Assembly: GCA_030248135.1 (NCBI GenBank) | Contig: JASANC010000043.1 | Coordinates: forward strand, 1 to 64,000 | Origin: Theristus sp. LFF4_11 | Lineage: Eukaryota > Nematoda > Chromadorea > Monhysterida > Xyalidae | Direction of reading: 5' to 3' | Length of the DNA stretch: 64,000 bases | Part shown: positions 45,086-56,799 of the stretch, piece by piece | Layout of the letters: every line of letters starts with the position of its first letter | Numbering within the stretch: position 1 is the stretch's first letter | The notes under the pieces: model-generated | The model's input: the letters and a program-made list of their open reading frames with translations, nothing else | Database searches by the model: none | What the model was told of the DNA's origin: nothing | Made by a program: the position numbers and the translations under genes

Positions 45086-47334
45086 CCTCTCGAAAGAGAA
45101 TTGGAATTTTAGCTCGAAATTTTGGAACGTTTCACTTTTGCATGACAAAAAAGTATTTAACGCACTTTGACGCTGAGGTCGGCTCGATTTGTGAGCGTCA
45201 ATAGCTTCATATAGCAAAAAAAGGGTACAAAGACATTTTTACATGTGTCCATTTGTCGCTATACACAATGTATACAAGCAGAAGCAACGCGGATAACCAT
45301 AATCTCGACTGTAGCCAGGCCTCATGGTTTCTGAATATTGTAGCTCTCTCTTTTGTGTGTCTCAAATTTACCATAGCATTCGGTGCGCTTTGTAGTTTCG
45401 TTGAAAACTGACACATACACGCTTTTGTATCAGTTTCCTGTATATGGATTATAGCGCTGCTGTTTCGGTTCCGCGCTTCTTCAACTCGCTTGATTGAGAT
45501 GGATAGCTTAATTTGTGTGCAATGTTACAATCGAAATTTGAAAAAAAGTTTGCCGAATAAAATGCGCATGAACGTTCTTTGAATAAGATCCTGAAGGCAA
45601 AGTAAACAACTGCACTGCACTGCGAACTGCACTGCATTTTGAATTTTGTCAGCTCAGTTGCCTGTACAGTTTAAAATTTGTATTCTCAAGACAAAAAATG
45701 TCTACTGCAACACACGACATCCACGCCTCGGATCAGAAAAAAACAGACACCAATGACAAAACCGTTCACTATTTCAAACGGAACTGAAAGCACATCAGAA
45801 ATTTGATTGGCTGCTATTTTTCACACGTTACATAAAACATATGCATGCAGCTGCACGTCTGGAAACGATTGGAAAATAGAAAACTGACGTTACCCCAGCA
45901 ATGTTATTACGACTACTGACAGAAACACTCATGCCAAATTACCTATTCTCAACAAGCCATGATGCTTAATGTATGCGCACGCATGTGAAAGCTGGCAGCA
46001 ACGGTCGTGTTTTTGTTCCGCAAAACAAAAAAAGCGACAACCTAAGCCGGAAATTGGCTTAAGAAAAAATTGTTTCACAGTTTTTTCCGTGGCTAAAAGC
46101 CAAACCGTGTGCTATTTCTAATTCTTGAATAATTTATTCCAGCAACCATTTTTGTACATTGTGTTCACGCGTTGCAAAAAAAATGAACACTGTTATTTTC
46201 ATGAATTTTCTAATCTGAAATCTAGGTCTGAGATTTGAAAAATGAAGATAGAAGAAATCGAAAAGACAAATAATGACCAGATGACGGTTGTCTGTGCGAC
46301 AGTATGGTGTAACGCGGTGCCGGTTGCTGGTGTCACAAAGACATTTTTTTTGTCGCACTCGTATTCCATGAAAACAATTCGTGAACAACTTCTCCGTATG
46401 AAATATGCACGCCACAACATTCCATACACCGCCTCACCGCATTTGTAATCCAAACGACTTCAGTTCGAATACTTCACAGGTCTCTCTCTATCGCTTCGTG
46501 CGCATTTTTTCCATCTGCCTTCTGTATATTTCACAGTTTCTTTTCATCACACACGCTGAAAACTGTTCGAACTCGTGCCCGGTGTCGTGTCCTGCCCCGG
46601 TTTTCTGCGCAATAAACTTTTCCCGGGACAAAACACCAACGCTGGACAAGGACACGGCTCGGGACACGAGGTCGGACATTTTTTGGTGTGCAACGCTTTC
46701 ATCAATGTACAGTACATGTACATGTATATTGTAATTTGTGTCTAATTCATGCGCATTCTTTAACGAATGCTAACGATTCTCTTTCACTGTTTCTCAATCC
46801 AAGTCTCTGGGCTTTAAAATTCTTATTTTCTGTTGTTCACGTCACGTTATCTCTGCAGGTTCCAGTTCTAAGCGGTGAAACTAGTCATTTCAATTGTGGC
46901 AAATTGTGTGAAAAATAAGAATTTTCCTCACATATTGAAAACACAAATCTATTCTTCACACTTTACTCTTAGTTTCGCTTTGTGAGAAGTTTTTGTGCTT
47001 TTTCTTGCAAGTTTCGGTGAAATAAATTATGGTTTCAATTTCAAAAACAACAATTTATTCTTAAGATAAAATGTTTGAAATGCTGTTTGAACGTTCAAGG
47101 ATTGTTTTTTTTATGCACTGCATATAAACTTTTTTGAGCAATCACTCTAGAGCAATAACCTGAACCAGCAAAACCCACAAAAAATCACAGCAAAAACAGC
47201 ATTAAAATATCAATCAAAAGGTATCTTTAAAAAAGAACTAAAAACGAAATCAAAACATCAAGCATCAAACAATCAAAAGCATCCGAGTTCCGTCCAAAAC
47301 TTTGACAATCTCAACAGTGATTTGAAAAACAGAA
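45086..47334. other. Spacer downstream of the KLHDC9-like gene; no gene seen
   Basis: AT-rich, low complexity. Reading frames here are short and lack coding character. No family was recognised. Confidence 0.4.
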
Positions 47335-50300
47335 TCAATGAAAGCCCTCCTCAATCGACACCGCGTACATTCGATTGTTTGACTTCCAGCCTTTTCCGAG
47401 TCCACCAAACAAATACGCCCGCCCGTGTAGCGTCTCGGCACAATGCGCACTCAGCACTGGTGTGTTGTATCTAAATTTTCAGCGTTTTCTTGAACAATTT
47501 TTGAGACATTCGAGCAAAAACTTACCTGTGATTAGTTGGAGAGAGCAATCGAATTGAATGCAAGTGCAAGGTACACGAGTGGTGTTCGGTGGCTGCACCA
47601 AGCTACGGACAGCACCGCGATAAAATAAAAACGTTTCACGCAAACATGATTCACGCATGCAATTTTAGAGCGAGTTTTGTGTTCTAAATTCATGTGTTCG
47701 ACAGCAAGAAAAGACCGCACCTGATTTTATTCACAAACAGGTGCTCATTTTAGTCGATCGAGTAAAAATTTCGGAAACGAAGCCGGTGTCATGCCATATT
47801 TTGATCCCCGCCATATTTTGTCGCTGCCATGGAATGACCTACGGAATTGCCGAGTAAACATGGCAGCTTTTTTCAGGGTGCAAGGAGCGCGCGAAATTTG
47901 AATGAAAAATAAAAGACGTTCAGAAACCAAGTTGTGTGCCAAATTTGACGCGTTTTTTAGACTAATGGAGTCTTCGTGCTATTCTGTTCATTCTTTCTCC
48001 TTTGCACACATCATTAGGAATTAGGTTGGCATTTTTGAAGAAGACCACTCCTAGTCTGCGACTGATCCCACCTTGATAGACTGCCTTATTTATTCGGCCA
48101 TACTGTACCTTGCCATATTTTGACCTACCCGTCGAAACTCAGTGTATGGAGATATCGATAGCTTAGAAGGGAAATGTTTTATACGAGTGCTGTGCCAGTC
48201 GCTCTCGAGGACGAGGTTGCTTTGCAGTTTGAACGACCATGCCATGGCTCGGTTTTCGCTATTATATTTTTAATTGGTAACTTGCAAATTGACTCGTGTG
48301 TATTTGAATTAATCAAAACCCAAATTTTTTTGGTTTGGCAAAGCAATTGTAATGTAACGCTCACATGCAGCCGCTACCTGTAGTTGACACGCTAAATTGG
48401 TGCAAAATACACCATTTTTTGCAGCGGCGGCAATTAACAACAATCGGTGCTTGTACGGAATGGCCGATTAAACATGGCAGCTTTTTTCAGGGTGCAAGGA
48501 GCGCGCGAAATTTGAAGAAAAGAAAAAAGACGTTCAGAAACCCAATTGTCTGTCAAATTTGACGTGTCTTTTTAAACGAATTGATTCTTCGTGCTCTGCT
48601 GTTCTTTTTTTTTACTTGCACACACGATTGGGAATTATCTGGGCATTTATGAAAAAGACAACTCCTAGTCTGCGACTGATCCCGCCTTGATGGAGAATAC
48701 AAGAACTGCTTTATTTATTCGGCCATACTATATAGTATGTTTGTTTTTGTTTTAAACCTGTCACTTATGTAGAATACAGAGCATGCAAACTCACAGCGCT
48801 CATAACATTTGCCTTAAAAAACAATTTACATGCAAGTCCAACTTTTTTGTTCAAAAAAATAAAAAGGGCGGTGGCGACGCAGCCACAAGCCCCTATTACC
48901 ATGGGTAATAGTCATGGGCCTGCTTCATCCGTGCCAACCACACACCCAGCGAAACACGGGGGACGCACAGGTTACACTGCTCCGGCAACCCCAAAGCCGG
49001 ACTCGGCCACGACCCCCGGGTTTAGCCGGCGGCCTGGCTTCGCTCCCCCCGGAGGAGCTGTGAATCGCCAGAATCAGCAACTTGCCAGATCGTTTTTATA
49101 ATAGTAGTTGACTAGGTGTGAAACACGAGCCTTATCGTTCGGTAGTCAGCACCAATCGATAAGTTGCCCCTTCGTATGTTTCATTGTGTGCCGATTTTTG
49201 CATGCCCATCGTGTACAGTGACAGGAAGCACACACATTTTTAGCAGTTCTCTTCAACGTGGGCTCCCATGGGCAGCGAGTTTCACTCCCAACTCTAAATA
49301 ATGGTACGGTAATGGTATCGTGAACACCCACTTGGAAAAAATCATGCGGATGCGCGAGCGAGCGCCAGCGAGCGGACAGCGCATCACGCATAATATGAGC
49401 CGTTATCCCCTCGCGCGCTTTTTTCAAATTTGCTCGCTGCGTCCTGCGAGCATAGTATAAGCCACAAACTTGGTTCCGTGCACACGAAACGAACACCCAA
49501 AGTTGTGCTTGGAGCCGCGAAAAAAATTTTATCCGACTACTTTTCATACGCTGTAGACACGAAAAACCTATTCTGAAAACAGTGTTACTTCTTTCCCTTT
49601 GTCCTTTTTTTTCAGGTATGTAATCAACATGTGTTCGCCCTTTCAATTTTTGCCTGCGACACTTTCACAGTCGAACAAAAATGTTCCCTGGGGTAATTCC
49701 ACCCGGAGATTTTGAAAATTGGGTTAATTTTTTACCCCGACCCTGTTTTTGGGTAAAAATTGGGCATTTTTAATTGTTCGGAGGGTTTTCACCTGGTTTT
49801 AAGTGTTCGCCCTTTCAATTTTTAGCTGGGACACTTTCACAGTTGAACAAAAATGTTTCCTAGGGTAATTTCATCCGTATTTTTTGAAAATTTAGTTAAT
49901 TTTTTTGCCCGGGCACTTTTTTGAGTCAAAATTGTGCATTCTTTGAAAGTTCGTAGCATTTTGACTGGGTATCAGTTTTTCACTCTTACAAATTTTGTCT
50001 GAGCTGCGAAAAATAGTAGGAAAAAGGTCTAGTCCGTAGTAATTCAATGCGCTGATCACGGATTTTGGGTTAGTTTTCTTACGTGAGCAACTCTAGATGC
50101 TGAATCGTGACGATTTCGGGCGAATCGGCCGTCGAAATTGGCGAAATCGGTCCAGAAACGAAAAACAAGAAAAGATTGTTTTCCAGGGTAATTCAATGCG
50201 CTGATCACGGATTTTGGGTTAGTTTTCTTACGTGAGCAACTCTAGATACCGAATCGTGACGATTTCGGGCGAATCGGCCGTCGAAATTGGCGAAATCGGT

Positions 50301-53300
50301 CCAGAAACGAAAAACAAGAAAAGGGTGTTTTCCAGGGTAATTCAATGCGCTGATTACGGATTTTGGGTTAGTTTTCTTACGTGAGCAACTCTAGATACTG
50401 AATCGTGACGATTTCGGGCGAATCGGCCGTGGAAATTGGCGAAATCGGTCCAGAAACGAAAAATAAGAAAAGGATGTTTTCCAGGGTAATTCAATGCGCT
50501 GATCACGGATTTTGTGTTAGTTTTTTTATGTGAGCAACTCTAGATACTGAATCGTGACGATTTCGGGCGAATCGGCCGTGGAAATTGGCGAAATTGGTCC
50601 AGAAATGAAAAACAAAAAAAACGGTGTTTTCCATGGTAATTAAATACACTGATCACGGATTTTGTGATAGTTTTTTCATGTGAGCAACTCTAGATACCGA
50701 ATCGTGACGATTTCGGGCGAATCGGCCGTGGAATTTAGTGAAACCGGTCCAGAAATGAAAAACAAGAAGTCGGTGTTTTCTATGGTAATTCATTGCGCCG
50801 ATCACGGCTTTTGGGTCAGTTTTCTTATGTGAGCAATTTCTAGGTACTGAATCGTGACGATTTTGGGCGAATCGGCCGTAGAAATAGCATAGACGAAATT
50901 GGCCTAAAAACGAAAAATGAAAAACCTGAGTTGTGTGCCCAACGTATTGTGATTTTGGTCCGACCTTCGGGGCTTATGTAAAAGTCAGAATATTATCTAA
51001 AAATGCGGGAGACGCATATAAAAGGAGGAATATGGCCTTGTGTAAGCAGTGAAAGACTTGGCTCGACAACCTTTTCAAGTCTCTGATGTGGTACACACGG
51101 ATACAAGTACATAAGAGTCATATTTTTGCGCCGTTTATTTTTTATTTAGGTTGCAAGTGGCAACCCTCGTACATTGTAGACAAATGAAACTTTCACATTT
51201 GCCTTTTTCTAGCATTTAGCGACCTCTAAAACCACTAAAATAACGATCAGACTTTAGATCGCTGACACTGGTTTGCACAAAGTGTATCGCAGAGGCATTG
51301 GGAACGCAAGGTCTCCTTCTGTGGCAATGACTCACCGGTTTATCCTGGCACAAGAGTTTGGTAAAAAGGGTGAAAATCAACGGAAGACAACACTTTTTGC
51401 ACTGGTGCTGCTGTATGCACAGCGGTGCGTACGTTAGCAACAACGATAAAGCTACATGCAGCAATGTTTTGCAATCTCTGATGTTTCTGTTTTTTGCACA
51501 GAATTTACAGTATAGCCGATTAAACATGGCAGCTTTTTTCAGGGTGCAAGGAGCGCGCGAATTTTGAATAAAAGAAAAAGAAGTTCAGAAACCAAATTGT
51601 ATGCCAAATTTGACGCGTTTTTTAAGCTAATGGATTATCCGTATTATTCTGTTCATTCTTTCTCCCTTGCACACATGATTGGAAATTATGTTGGCATTTT
51701 TGAAAAAGACAACTCCTAGTCAGCGACTAATCCCGCCTTGACGGACTGCCTCATTTATTCGGCCATGCTGTTCAGAATTTCGCACATGATGTGATTTTAG
51801 ACTAAACTGAAGAGGACAATTGAAAAATATCTAGATAACTTCAAAATTTTTACGCTTTTCAACAAGCTTGTAAACAACAAACGCGGCGCAAAAATATGAC
51901 TCTTATGTACTTGTATCCGTGTGTACCACATCAGAGACTTGAAAAGGTTGTCGAGCCAAGTCTTTCACTGCTTACACAAGGCCATATTCCTCCTTTTATA
52001 TGCGTCTCCCGCATTTTTAGATAATAGTTGCATGCGCGATAACGGATCATTTTTTTGTGTTTTTCTCTGTGTTTTGACCCCCCGGTCAAAATATGGCATG
52101 ACACCGGCAATGAAAACAGAAATGAATATGGAATCTGTTTTTCGGCGTGAGTTAACCGCGTACTTTGCATGCGCGATCTCCCATCCCTCCGAGTGCAGCT
52201 CATACGAGTGGCTCGATTGACGCCGTCTAGCGCTGTGCGCGCCTCGCCAGAGCAGCAGGTCGCCGCGCGGGTCGGACGCCTTCAGGTTCATGTCGCTGAA
52301 GCCTTCGCCGCCGTGCAACAGGAACGCACCGTGGCCGACGAGGAAGCCGGCCTGATAGCGCCGATTCGCCGCCGTGTCCTTGCCTGACGCAAAAAAGCTG
52401 ATGCAACTACGGTCGAACACTAAATTACAGGCAGTAAGCTGATTGGCTGGTGATCACGTGCATGCATATGCTGTCTGTGCAGGCGTTGCGGTGGACGCGG
52501 AGTGCGCCTGCACTGAAAGCACGCATCACGTGACCAACCAATCAGCTGATTCCTTATGATTCAAAGGAGGCGGAGTAATGTTGAATGGAGCTGTGTGGAA
52601 AAGCTATACAGCTGAAAACTGAACGCGCTGTTTTGGTTGCGACCGAATACGAATGCTAGAATTCTGTTGCGTGAGAAAGATTCTGATTATACCTAGTCTT
52701 TTTTTTCATTGTCTTGCACAAACTGCCGTCAGATTGCGTTCAGTTTTGCTGATTTCAAATTGCTGTGCAGTCATGAATCATTTTCCCCATCTGTGCGTGC
52801 AAATGCATATTACGACACGACACGCTCGATTCAATTCGAAGTGTGCTATAACAGCTATTTAGATATCGTGAACTGCAAATGAATGATTTCGCATGGCTTT
52901 CAATGGCACAATTTATTGACCACAACGAGCAGCGATTATAAACGATAAAGTGCACAGGTTTTAAAAACCGAACAGCCTCGCACGTTCAAACGCCACTGAC
53001 CCACCACTGAACTTTGCGCATTTTGTTCTGAGTTTTGCCAGGTCCATCATCGCCTGTCCACTCGGCATGACCCCTTTGAACGGCAGCACCTGCACGGGCA
53101 TCCGTTGATGCGACTCATTACGCCCACCGACCAGCGTGACGGCATCCACGGTGCACACGAGCGCTGAGTGGCCACTGCGCGAATCGACCGTCAACTCGTG
53201 ACTGGTGCATTTGAAGCCGCCGCGGTGGTCACCTTTCGCAATCAGTGAGCGTTGTTTTCTATGTTAGCTGCACATGTGCTAAGAGTACGGTGCGTCCACG

Positions 53301-54556
53301 GTGCGGTTTCTTCAACCGAAGTGCGTGCCACAAACCAGATCCCGGTGTGCTTCGTGTGGGAATGCGCTTCGCATGTACAATTACAAGGTTCAAGAAGAAA
53401 AACTAATATCATGCAAAAAATATATTTACTTCTGTAATGTAACCGATCCGATTCATTGCTCGATTACTTTGCCTCTCAATTTGCGGGTTTCGGTAAGTGG
53501 CACACAATTTGCGCGGAACGAAACGGTGAACAGACCTCGTATCTCAAGCACAGCCGATGTCTTCCGCTGCATTCGCAATCCGCCCAATCGACCGATCACC
53601 AACGCTCCGCCTCCAATTAACGGCGTCGCCGTGTGGCTGCTTAGACCTGCGTTGGGACATTTTCAATTTTTTTTTGAAAATAAGTAATTTCAATCGCCTG
53701 GTTCGCTGTTGCATCTCATTCAGGCTGGAAAGTAACTTTGTAGCTATTAGAATTACACAGAAGGATTTTTTTAAATGGGCAAGAAAATAAAAACGTCGTC
53801 CGATTCAGGGAAATGTGCCAAAAATGTAGCATCAAATGGTGAGCGAGCTGAAGAACGATGAAAACTCAGCGGCAGCACATGAAAGTTGAAGAAAAGACCG
53901 GCCACCAATACCGCCAACCCGAACCCGTGCGCACCTCCGCCATTGGGAAAGCCCGCGATTTCGTGCTGCCCGTTCAGCCAGACATTGTGACGCGTGTCGA
54001 ACGTTCGCACGGTCGCTGACCGCGTGCGCCCGTCCCAGCCGCCAATGGCGTGCACATGACGCCCGTCCGCGTCGACGAACACGGCAGAATGCGAGATCGA
54101 CGGGCCATCGCTCGATTCCTGTGAGCGCGTCGAAATGAAAACGAACTGTAGTTCACGGCGCTATTGTCAGTTTTTTGCAGATTCTGCGACTGAATACGTT
54201 TGCAGACGTGTAGAAAGGCAACCACAGTTTCAATCTTTGTGTGGCAACGCAAAATCGCCTTGGCCCCAATTAGGGAACTCGGATCATTATGCTAATTTTG
54301 AATTCCCGCGTCATGCATGATACCGTTTACGTATCTATCGGCGCATGAGTCTCATAACCAAAATAAAAGATCAAGATCATCATACCTTCACCCAGCGTCC
54401 GCCGCCATGCGCATCAAAGCGATATGTCTTCCGTTCTGGCGTTTGCTGGCGTTTTTCTGTGATTCCACCGTGCATGTAAATCTGGCCGTCGCAAACGGCG
54501 GAGACGGCGTGTGCCAACGGTGGCGCAGACTCGCAGACACAATGCGTTGAAATCAT
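47335..54556 (-). CDS. KLHDC9: KLHDC9-like kelch-repeat protein, 6 exons
   Basis: Exons (minus): 54556-54386, 54118-53935, 53646-53536, 53232-53005, 52383-52222, 47456-47335, with consistent phases, giving 325 residues (about 350 in mammals). Kelch blades are visible: IYMHGGITEK, HVHAIGGWDGRTRSATV, GLSSHTATPLIGGGALVIGR, SGHSALVCTVDAVTLVGGRN, GHGAFLLHGGEGFSDMN and RAYLFGGLGKG near the C-terminus. The GWDGRTRSATV and GLSSHT blocks match KLHDC9 closely. Kelch propellers bind protein partners; KLHDC9 is little studied and has been linked to cyclin A1 in mammals. The Met at 54556 fits the first blade. The last intron is 4.8 kb and crowded with MITEs, a tandem array and an inverted-repeat element; the final exon was recovered from homology and phase. 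Confidence 0.85.
47840..48112 (+). mobile_element. MITE family B copy
   Basis: Left end GAATTGCCGAGTAAACATGG, with the shared body GGGTGCAAGGAGCGCGCGAA and CTCCTAGTCTGCGACTGATC, and right end TTATTCGGCCATACTGTA. Terminal inverted repeats of about 17 bases are decayed on the left. Confidence 0.65.
48455..48732 (+). mobile_element. MITE family B copy
   Basis: Left end GGAATGGCCGATTAAACATG; right end TTATTCGGCCATACTATA. It shares GGTGCAAGGAGCGCGCGAAA and CCTAGTCTGCGACTGATCCC with the copies at 47840 and 51507. It lies in the last intron of the KLHDC9-like gene. Confidence 0.7.
48845..49100. repeat. GC-rich block, probably retroposed
   Basis: An isolated GC-rich stretch (GGGCGGTGGCGACGCAGCCA ... 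GGAGGAGCTGTGAATCGCC) in AT-rich intron DNA. It has an open frame, but no splice sites or family resemblance. Composition suggests a SINE or retroposed RNA, not proven. Confidence 0.25.
49628..49980. repeat. Two ~172-bp tandem units
   Basis: GTGTTCGCCCTTTCAATTTT starts a unit at 49631 and again at 49803. Each continues with GACACTTTCACAGT, GAACAAAAATGTT and a TTGGGTTAATTTTTT-like segment. Confidence 0.7.
50037..50925. repeat. Tandem array of 149-bp units
   Basis: Six head-to-tail copies. Each has AATTCAATGCGCTGATCACG, GAGCAACTCTAGAT, CTGAATCGTGACGATTTCGG and GAATCGGCCGT. The first three copies are exactly 149 bases apart and nearly identical; later copies diverge progressively. Non-coding, in the last intron of the KLHDC9-like gene. 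Confidence 0.9.
50991..52025. mobile_element. Inverted-repeat element with ~145-bp arms, containing a MITE
   Basis: The left arm starts TATTATCTAAAAATGCGGG; the right arm ends with its exact reverse complement at 52025. The arms match for about 145 bases with one small indel and include ATATAAAAGGAGGAATATGG and GTACACACGGATACAAGTAC. A family B MITE (51507-51777) sits inside. No transposase frame and no clear target duplication are seen. It lies between the last two KLHDC9-like exons, 197 bases past exon 5. Confidence 0.75.
51507..51777 (+). mobile_element. MITE family B copy nested in the 50991-52025 element
   Basis: Left end ACAGTATAGCCGATTAAACA; right end TTTATTCGGCCATGCTGT. This gives imperfect inverted ends of 17-18 bases, with the shared body words of the family. 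It is the best-preserved copy. Confidence 0.75.
52405..52566. mobile_element. MITE family A, copy in KLHDC9-like intron
   Basis: Left: GGTCGAACACTAAATTACAG, AGCTGATTGGCTGGTGATCA. Right: CACGTGACCAACCAATCAGC then TGATTCCTTATGATTC. It lies 20 bases upstream of the acceptor of exon 5 (minus strand), between exons 4 and 5. Confidence 0.65.
54225..54355. repeat. Dispersed repeat (matches 39345-39500 and 62175-62240)
   Basis: Contains TTTCAATCTTTGTGTGGCAA and GCGTCATGCATGATACCG as at 39.4 kb. A GGGAACTCGGATCATTATG / TTTTGAATTCCCGCG block recurs inverted at 62185-62235. It lies in intron 1 of the KLHDC9-like gene. Confidence 0.45.
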
Positions 54557-55655
54557 GCTTCCGTTAGGGTGTCTGGAACTTCAAAAAAACGTTTTAAAAA
54601 GAACGTGTTTGAGCAGAAATCTAAAAAGTGTGATTTCAACGTATTTTGTGAGAAAAAATAAACAAAAACGTAGGATCAGCTGACAACATTGAATAGCTGT
54701 TCTGCGTATGCGCTCATGGTTTGTCAACCATAAGAGGAAGTTTTGGGCAATTTGTTGCCATAGCACTCTCTCTCTCTCACAGTGTTGAAAATGCGGCTGG
54801 AAAAACCATGCAAACACACATTCGGCAAGTTGCTCTGCCAATGCCAATAGTGGCTTGAACCTGACAAATCATGGAGCGTCAAAAAAGAACACGCGGACGC
54901 GCTTGCTAAAAACGGCAAAAGCAAAAAGAAACGTTTGCCGTTTCAAGAAATGTGTCGCACACGCAAAAGTGAGTGCAGCCAGAACAGACCTTGGAAAAGC
55001 GACGTTCGCAAATAAAAAAAAGTTGCCAAGGAGAGAACGAACGTACATTGCGTGACGTGACCAGTTTGGTGGCGCTCATATTGTGTGCATGTTTCAGACA
55101 AACGGCGCTGCTAAAATTCAATATCCAATGAATACAGTAAAACATTCGGTCCCGTCTTGTGGCACCAAGAAAAGGCACTAAGAAATACACAATTCATTGG
55201 CGCAAAGACAAGATTCGTGAGAAATTTGTCTGTTTCTTTTTGATTATTTTAATTTCTCTGCAATGAAATTTTTCGTGGTTTTGAAATTTTGACATTTTAA
55301 AAATTTTGAAATAAGTGTTTTGACGTGGTTTTGAGCTCATACATTCCGCAGAGCAAGTTCGAATTTCACTGAGATTACTACTGCGGTTTTTCCTGCCACT
55401 CCGGCAACTTCAAAAAGACATTTCCTGTTGTATGCATGAACATTTTGCCATTCTTCTGCACATGTTAGTTTCTGACAAGATAAACATAAATTTTTGAAAA
55501 GCCTTTTATTCGTTTTAGTTAGAAGAAAGAACATTACCAATTCATAACACTTCCTGTCCACCCATTGCAGTTAGTTAGGGGGAGGGGTGGAAGGTGGGGT
55601 ATAGGGAGAGCAACCAGTACCAAAAATTGGGGGGAAGGAGGGTGTGTTAGTGTGG
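54557..55655. other. 5' flank of the KLHDC9-like gene; no gene seen
   Basis: Presumed promoter side of the minus-strand kelch gene. A (TCTC)n stretch occurs near 54766. No TATA or other motif can be assigned with confidence. Confidence 0.4.
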
Positions 55656-55658
55656 GTG

Positions 55659-55768
55659 GCGGAGAACTGGTACCCGGAGAACTGGTCACCGGAGAACTGG
55701 TACCCTCTCACAAACGCACGCGGAGAACTGGTACCCGGAGAACTGGTCACCGGAGAACTGGTACTCAC
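55659..55768. repeat. Minisatellite of CGGAGAACTGGTNACC units
   Basis: Six 15-16-base units, arranged as two triplets (TACC, CACC, TACC variants) separated by CTCTCACAAACGCACG. The second triplet repeats the order of the first, so a three-unit block was duplicated. It reads in frame as GELVPGELVTGELV, but nothing suggests expression. Confidence 0.75.
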
Positions 55769-55879
55769 TCTGGTTGCGCGTGTTTCACTGCCTTTTTCCG
55801 TTACTGTTGAAGGTTTTTAGATTAATAAAAAGATTTTGTGAAAACTTTGTTTGTTTTATATTAATTGACTCATTCGAAA

Positions 55880-56240
55880 TGTACAGGGTGGGCCAAAAAA
55901 TCTACAGGATTTCAAATTGCTCTATCTCGCGTCTGGTTTGAGGTTTCAGGCTGAAATACGGAAACATTTCATGTGGAAACTAGGGTTCGTACTTTTTCAA
56001 TTTTAAAAATTTCTGTTTCTGATGATGTCTGATGATATTGTCCATTGGAATCATCGGTGCTAGACATTGAAGCATTTCAATGCCGAAAGCGAAAGCTGCA
56101 CGAGGTGGCGCGTCATGGAGGGAGGTGTGTGAAGTGTCCTGCTCAGGTGTGATGGTTTCACTTGGACCTCCAACGCCCCGAATCCTCCGGCCTCGAACGC
56201 TGATAAGGAGATCCAAGCGCTCGGAACTGTCCTGCTTTTA
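55880..56240. mobile_element. Possible mariner/IS630-type element end
   Basis: TACAGGGTGGGCCAAAAAATC at about 55881 resembles the TACAGGGTG...-type ends of Tc1/mariner-IS630 elements. No opposite end and no intact transposase were found. Low-confidence remnant. Confidence 0.25.
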
Positions 56241-56799
56241 GCTTCAGAAAACACGAGTTTATTACGAGTTGTTCTGTTGATGCGTTAATGCTGTCGTGTG
56301 TTTGTGTTTATCACCAAAATTTCCAACTTTTCTCTTTTCTTTTCTCTTTCACTTCGTTAGCCAACTCTCGACAGAAGAATAACAATAAAACTACCAACCG
56401 ACACAAAAGAAAGGGTAGGAACAGTTAGGGCATACTATAGTAGAGTGGCCCCGAACACAAGGGAAACAACACATTTATAAACAACACCAACAACCAATAC
56501 AAAAAGAGTAGCTGACTTGATGCCAAGAAAGTAGCTTAGCTGTCCACATTCACACGCTATGCGCCGTTCCTTTGCAACGCAGTCCGCAGTGACTCAAGGA
56601 ATCGGGCAGCTTAAAAAGGTACATTACATGTGGGAGGAGGAGATCCTGTGACACCCACCCCTCAAAACCCGGACCCCGTAGGTACCCCCACCCCGTGGAT
56701 ACCCCTGTGCCAAAATGTTTTCATGATACCAAATTCCTTGTTTAAACGTCACGAATGTATCTTCAAAATCATGATTTTTTACAGTCCTTTTGTCTAACT

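Noticed and set aside
48847..49101. Protein-coding frame in the GC-rich block
   Set aside because: No splice sites, no family resemblance and compositionally odd against its surroundings; more like a retroposed sequence.
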